Positions 35,772 to 37,723 of a DNA stretch of 37,723 bases are shown here, one piece after another; the first letter of the stretch is position 1; each line of letters begins with the position of its first letter. The stretch is from NCBI GenBank assembly GCA_904420095.1, contig CAJFUB010000046.1:1-37723 (forward strand), given 5' to 3'. The notes under the pieces were generated by a model, which saw only the letters and a list, made by a program, of their open reading frames with translations, searched no databases and was not told the origin of the DNA. Made by a program: the position numbers and the translations under genes. Source of the stretch: an uncultured Clostridia bacterium (GTDB lineage: Bacteria; Bacillota; Clostridia; UBA1212; UBA1255).

Positions 35772-37061
35772 ATGAAACAGGATATGATCCTTATTCTTGA
35801 CCTTGGAAGCGATAAAAACCCCCAGATTGCCCGTGAAATCCGCGCGCTGGGCGTCTATACGGAAATACATGCCCATGATTTATCGGCCGCGGAGCTGGCG
35901 GCGCTCCCCAATGTAAAAGGAATCATTTTAAACGGCGGGCCAAACCGCATTGTGAACGGCGCGGCAATCGATGCGTCGCAGGCAGTATACGATTTTGGCT
36001 GCCCGATCCTTGCCGTCGATCACAAAGATGCGCCCGCGTTTCCCGCAGAGGAGGCCGCCCGCAGAGAGCGGCTGTCTCAGTTTGTATTCGGAACGTGCGG
36101 GGCAAAACCAAACTGGAATATGGAGCATTTTATCGACGACCAGATAGAGCGGATCCGCGGCCAGGTAGGCGATAAAAAAGTATTGCTTGCTCTGTCGGGC
36201 GGCGTGGACTCCTCCGTCGTAGCCGCGCTGCTAATCAAGGCGGTCGGCCGGCAGCTCACCTGCGTGCATGTGAACCATGGCCTGCTCCGTAAGGGCGAGC
36301 CGGAGCAGGTGGTCGAGGTGTTCCGAAATCAAATGAATGCCAATTTAATCTATGTGGACGCCGCAGATCGCTTTCTGGACGGGCTGTCCGGCGTATCGGA
36401 TCCCGAGAAGAAACGGAAAATTATCGGCGCAGAGTTTATTCGTGTTTTTGAAGAAGAAGCGCGGAAGCTGCATGGAATTCACTTCCTGGCGCAGGGCACG
36501 ATCTATCCGGATATCATCGAATCCGGAACGAAGACCGTAAAAGCGGTCAAAAGTCATCATAATGTGGGCGGGCTGCCGGCAGACCTTGATTTCCAGCTTG
36601 TGGAGCCGCTGAAAATGCTGTTTAAAGATGAGGTTCGCGCGTGCGGGACGGCGCTTGGACTGCCGGACAGTATGGTTTACCGCCAGCCGTTCCCCGGGCC
36701 CGGCCTCGGCGTGCGCTGCCTGGGAGCGATTACGCGCGATCGCCTGGAGGCGGTTCGGGAATCGGATGCGATTTTACGGGAAGAATTTGCAAAAGCGGGG
36801 CTGGAGGGCCAGGTCTGGCAGTATTTTACGGTAGTTCCAGATTTTAAATCTGTGGGTGTTCGGGAAAATATCCGTACGTTCGAATGGCCGGTGATCCTCC
36901 GCGCGGTCAATACGGTGGATGCGATGACTGCTTCCGTTGCGGATGTGCCGTTTTCTCTGCTGCAAAAAATCACGGCGCGGATTACGTCTGAGGTAAAGGG
37001 CGTGAACCGGGTTCTTTACGATCTGACGCCGAAGCCGACCGGAACGATAGAGTGGGAGTGA
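35772..37061 (+). CDS. guaA: GMP synthase with decayed glutaminase domain
   Basis: GMP synthase converts XMP to GMP with ATP and ammonia from glutamine. The ATP pyrophosphatase domain is intact: 'LLALSGGVDSSVVAALL' (PP-loop Ser142-Ser148), 'TCVHVNHGLLRKGE', 'FLAQGTIYPDIIESG', 'KSHHNVGGLP', 'RQPFPGPGLGVRCLG', and the dimer domain ending 'LTPKPTGTIEWE'. The protein is only 429 residues, not about 510-525. Residues 1-80 resemble the start of the class I glutaminase ('LDLGSDKNPQIAREIRALGV', 'KGIILNGGP'), but the nucleophile motif LGICYG is replaced by 'LAVDHKDAP' (80-88) and the His-Glu half is gone, jumping straight to 'LSQFVFGTCGAKPNW'. It should be ammonia-dependent or need a separate glutaminase. 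AAAGGAG precedes the ATG. Confidence 0.9.
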   Translation: MKQDMILILDLGSDKNPQIAREIRALGVYTEIHAHDLSAAELAALPNVKGIILNGGPNRIVNGAAIDASQAVYDFGCPILAVDHKDAPAFPAEEAARRERLSQFVFGTCGAKPNWNMEHFIDDQIERIRGQVGDKKVLLALSGGVDSSVVAALLIKAVGRQLTCVHVNHGLLRKGEPEQVVEVFRNQMNANLIYVDAADRFLDGLSGVSDPEKKRKIIGAEFIRVFEEEARKLHGIHFLAQGTIYPDIIESGTKTVKAVKSHHNVGGLPADLDFQLVEPLKMLFKDEVRACGTALGLPDSMVYRQPFPGPGLGVRCLGAITRDRLEAVRESDAILREEFAKAGLEGQVWQYFTVVPDFKSVGVRENIRTFEWPVILRAVNTVDAMTASVADVPFSLLQKITARITSEVKGVNRVLYDLTPKPTGTIEWE

Positions 37062-37300
37062 TTGTAGAGCATTTATTACAAGAAAAAAGTGCAGTACAAA
37101 GAATTATTACAAAAAATACTTATGGAAATATTTCGGATTATAGTGTGCCGGAGCCGGAAAATGAGGTGTATCTGGCGGTTTTTCGTGCTGTTTCGTTCAG
37201 ATTTTGTGGACAGAACGATACTAAACGGATTGGATGATACCAGGCGGACAAAATGATTTTGTGACTTTTTGCAGGAATATTTCGTAATGATAAAAATCTA
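37062..37300 (+). other. AT-rich junction without a recognised intact gene
   Basis: Downstream of guaA base composition shifts to AT-rich. A 61-codon frame at 37052-37237 contains 'SDYSVPEPENEVYLAVFRAV', which reads like part of a decayed coding region, but I could not place it in a family. No terminator for guaA or tRNA gene is visible. Confidence 0.4.
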
Positions 37301-37606
37301 TTGAATTTAAAAGTGAAGAATATAAAAATATTTATAGTGTGCTCCTCGGCAGCAGAGTATCTGACATTTATTACTGCCACAGAAAAAAGTGATGTCAGTT
37401 ATTCGAAAATTTCGAATAACTGTTTCAGATGGGAAAAGCTATCACACGAATCACTTCAATTTAAAGTCGATTATCGCTGTTGGAAATAAGGACGATTCTC
37501 CGAGAAAAGTCGATTTCGAAAAAGGGAGAATGGAATTACAGAAGAGTTTATAATTAAGGGCTATACTATGAATGATGAACAACTAAAAATTTTGGAACTG
37601 TACTGA
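37301..37606 (+). pseudogene. RhuM-family virulence protein remnant, internally deleted and frameshifted
   Basis: Three pieces in two frames read in order as RhuM family protein. First 'SSAAEYLTFITATEKS' (frame from 37301), then 'SVIRKFRITVSDGKSYHTNH' and 'FNLKSIIAVG' (frame from 37395), then 'ITEEFIIKGYTMNDEQLK' (from 37535) ending at TGA 37604-37606. These match the N-terminal, central and 'KGFTMDDERLK'-like segments of RhuM proteins as I know them. About 45 residues with the WLTQ helix-turn-helix part are missing between pieces one and two. It cannot make a functional protein. RhuM genes usually lie in genomic islands, which fits the AT-rich context. Confidence 0.65.
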
Positions 37607-37632
37607 CAAAGGACTATTAGAAGAGGTGTTAG

Positions 37633-37723
37633 ATGAAAAAGAAGAACAATAAAATATATTATCATTATTGCTCTGTGGATACATTTTATAATATTTTGCA
37701 AACAGGTACCATCAGATTTGGAA
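37633..37723 (+). CDS. DUF2971 family protein, 5' end only
   Basis: The last 30 codons in the window, cut by the window end. ATG 37633 follows AGAGGTG. After a Lys/Asn-rich start the protein reads 'IYYHYCSVDTFYNILQTGTI', the same opening pattern as the DUF2971 gene at 203 ('LYHYTSVQGFESIIKNQCL'). It is a divergent paralogue rather than a recent copy. It sits downstream of the RhuM remnant in an AT-rich island. Confidence 0.6.
   Translation, partial: MKKKNNKIYYHYCSVDTFYNILQTGTIRFG

Noticed and set aside
37052-37237. 61-codon frame after guaA as a real gene
   Set aside because: No ribosome site, it overlaps guaA, and its sequence matches no family confidently; it is treated as decayed DNA.

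Overview
The window looks like a chromosomal segment of an anaerobic Gram-positive Clostridia-type Bacillota. Supporting signs are a moderately GC-rich low-GC-phylum codon style with strong AGGAGG-type ribosome sites, several 2[4Fe-4S] ferredoxin-type proteins, TrmR/TrhP and QueH tRNA enzymes, meso-diaminopimelate dehydrogenase and type I signal peptidase. No species can be named from the sequence alone. No rRNA, tRNA, CRISPR array, insertion sequence or integrase was recognised.

Layout. 1-2.7 kb: a DUF2971 gene, an ArsR regulator with an inverted repeat over its own -10 box, a TM1586-type nitroreductase and a broken GNAT acetyltransferase remnant. 2.9-8.5 kb: a three-gene carbohydrate operon (CBM6-like lipoprotein, signal-less GH99/WbsX-like protein, membrane-anchored GH99/WbsX-like protein). 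8.5-22.8 kb: a dense housekeeping block: tgt-yajC-typA-mltG-trmR-U32 (trhP-like), then convergent ruvB-ruvA, divergent ruvC-queH-lepB-rdgB-DUF362-trmL, and convergent rsmI-trmN6. It is rich in RNA modification genes, five of which are predicted to act on anticodon position 34. A small ferredoxin follows.

23.3-31.9 kb is an accessory island. It starts with an ImmA/IrrE-type protease and XRE repressor, whose divergent control region carries three TTCCGATT repeats over a near-perfect sigma-A promoter. Next come a 57-residue zinc-ribbon protein, a strong terminator-like hairpin, a 27-bp palindrome and a DeoR-like HTH regulator. The HTH gene leads a run of six short-overlap genes: nucleotidyltransferase, thymidylate-kinase-like kinase, stand-alone acyl carrier protein, BtrH-like papain-fold acyltransferase candidate, AMP-forming acyl ligase, CYTH phosphatase/cyclase. 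This looks like an uncharacterised carrier-protein-based small-molecule pathway and is the most novel item. After a terminator come an XhlA/Hol44 holin pair without endolysin and a membrane-anchored metallophosphoesterase.

31.9-37.1 kb: TetR regulator with its probable operator, P1B metal ATPase, Ddh, and an unusual GMP synthase lacking the catalytic half of its glutaminase domain. The last 0.65 kb is AT-rich and holds an internally deleted, frameshifted RhuM pseudogene and the 5' end of a second DUF2971 gene, marking the start of another mobile or defence-like island.
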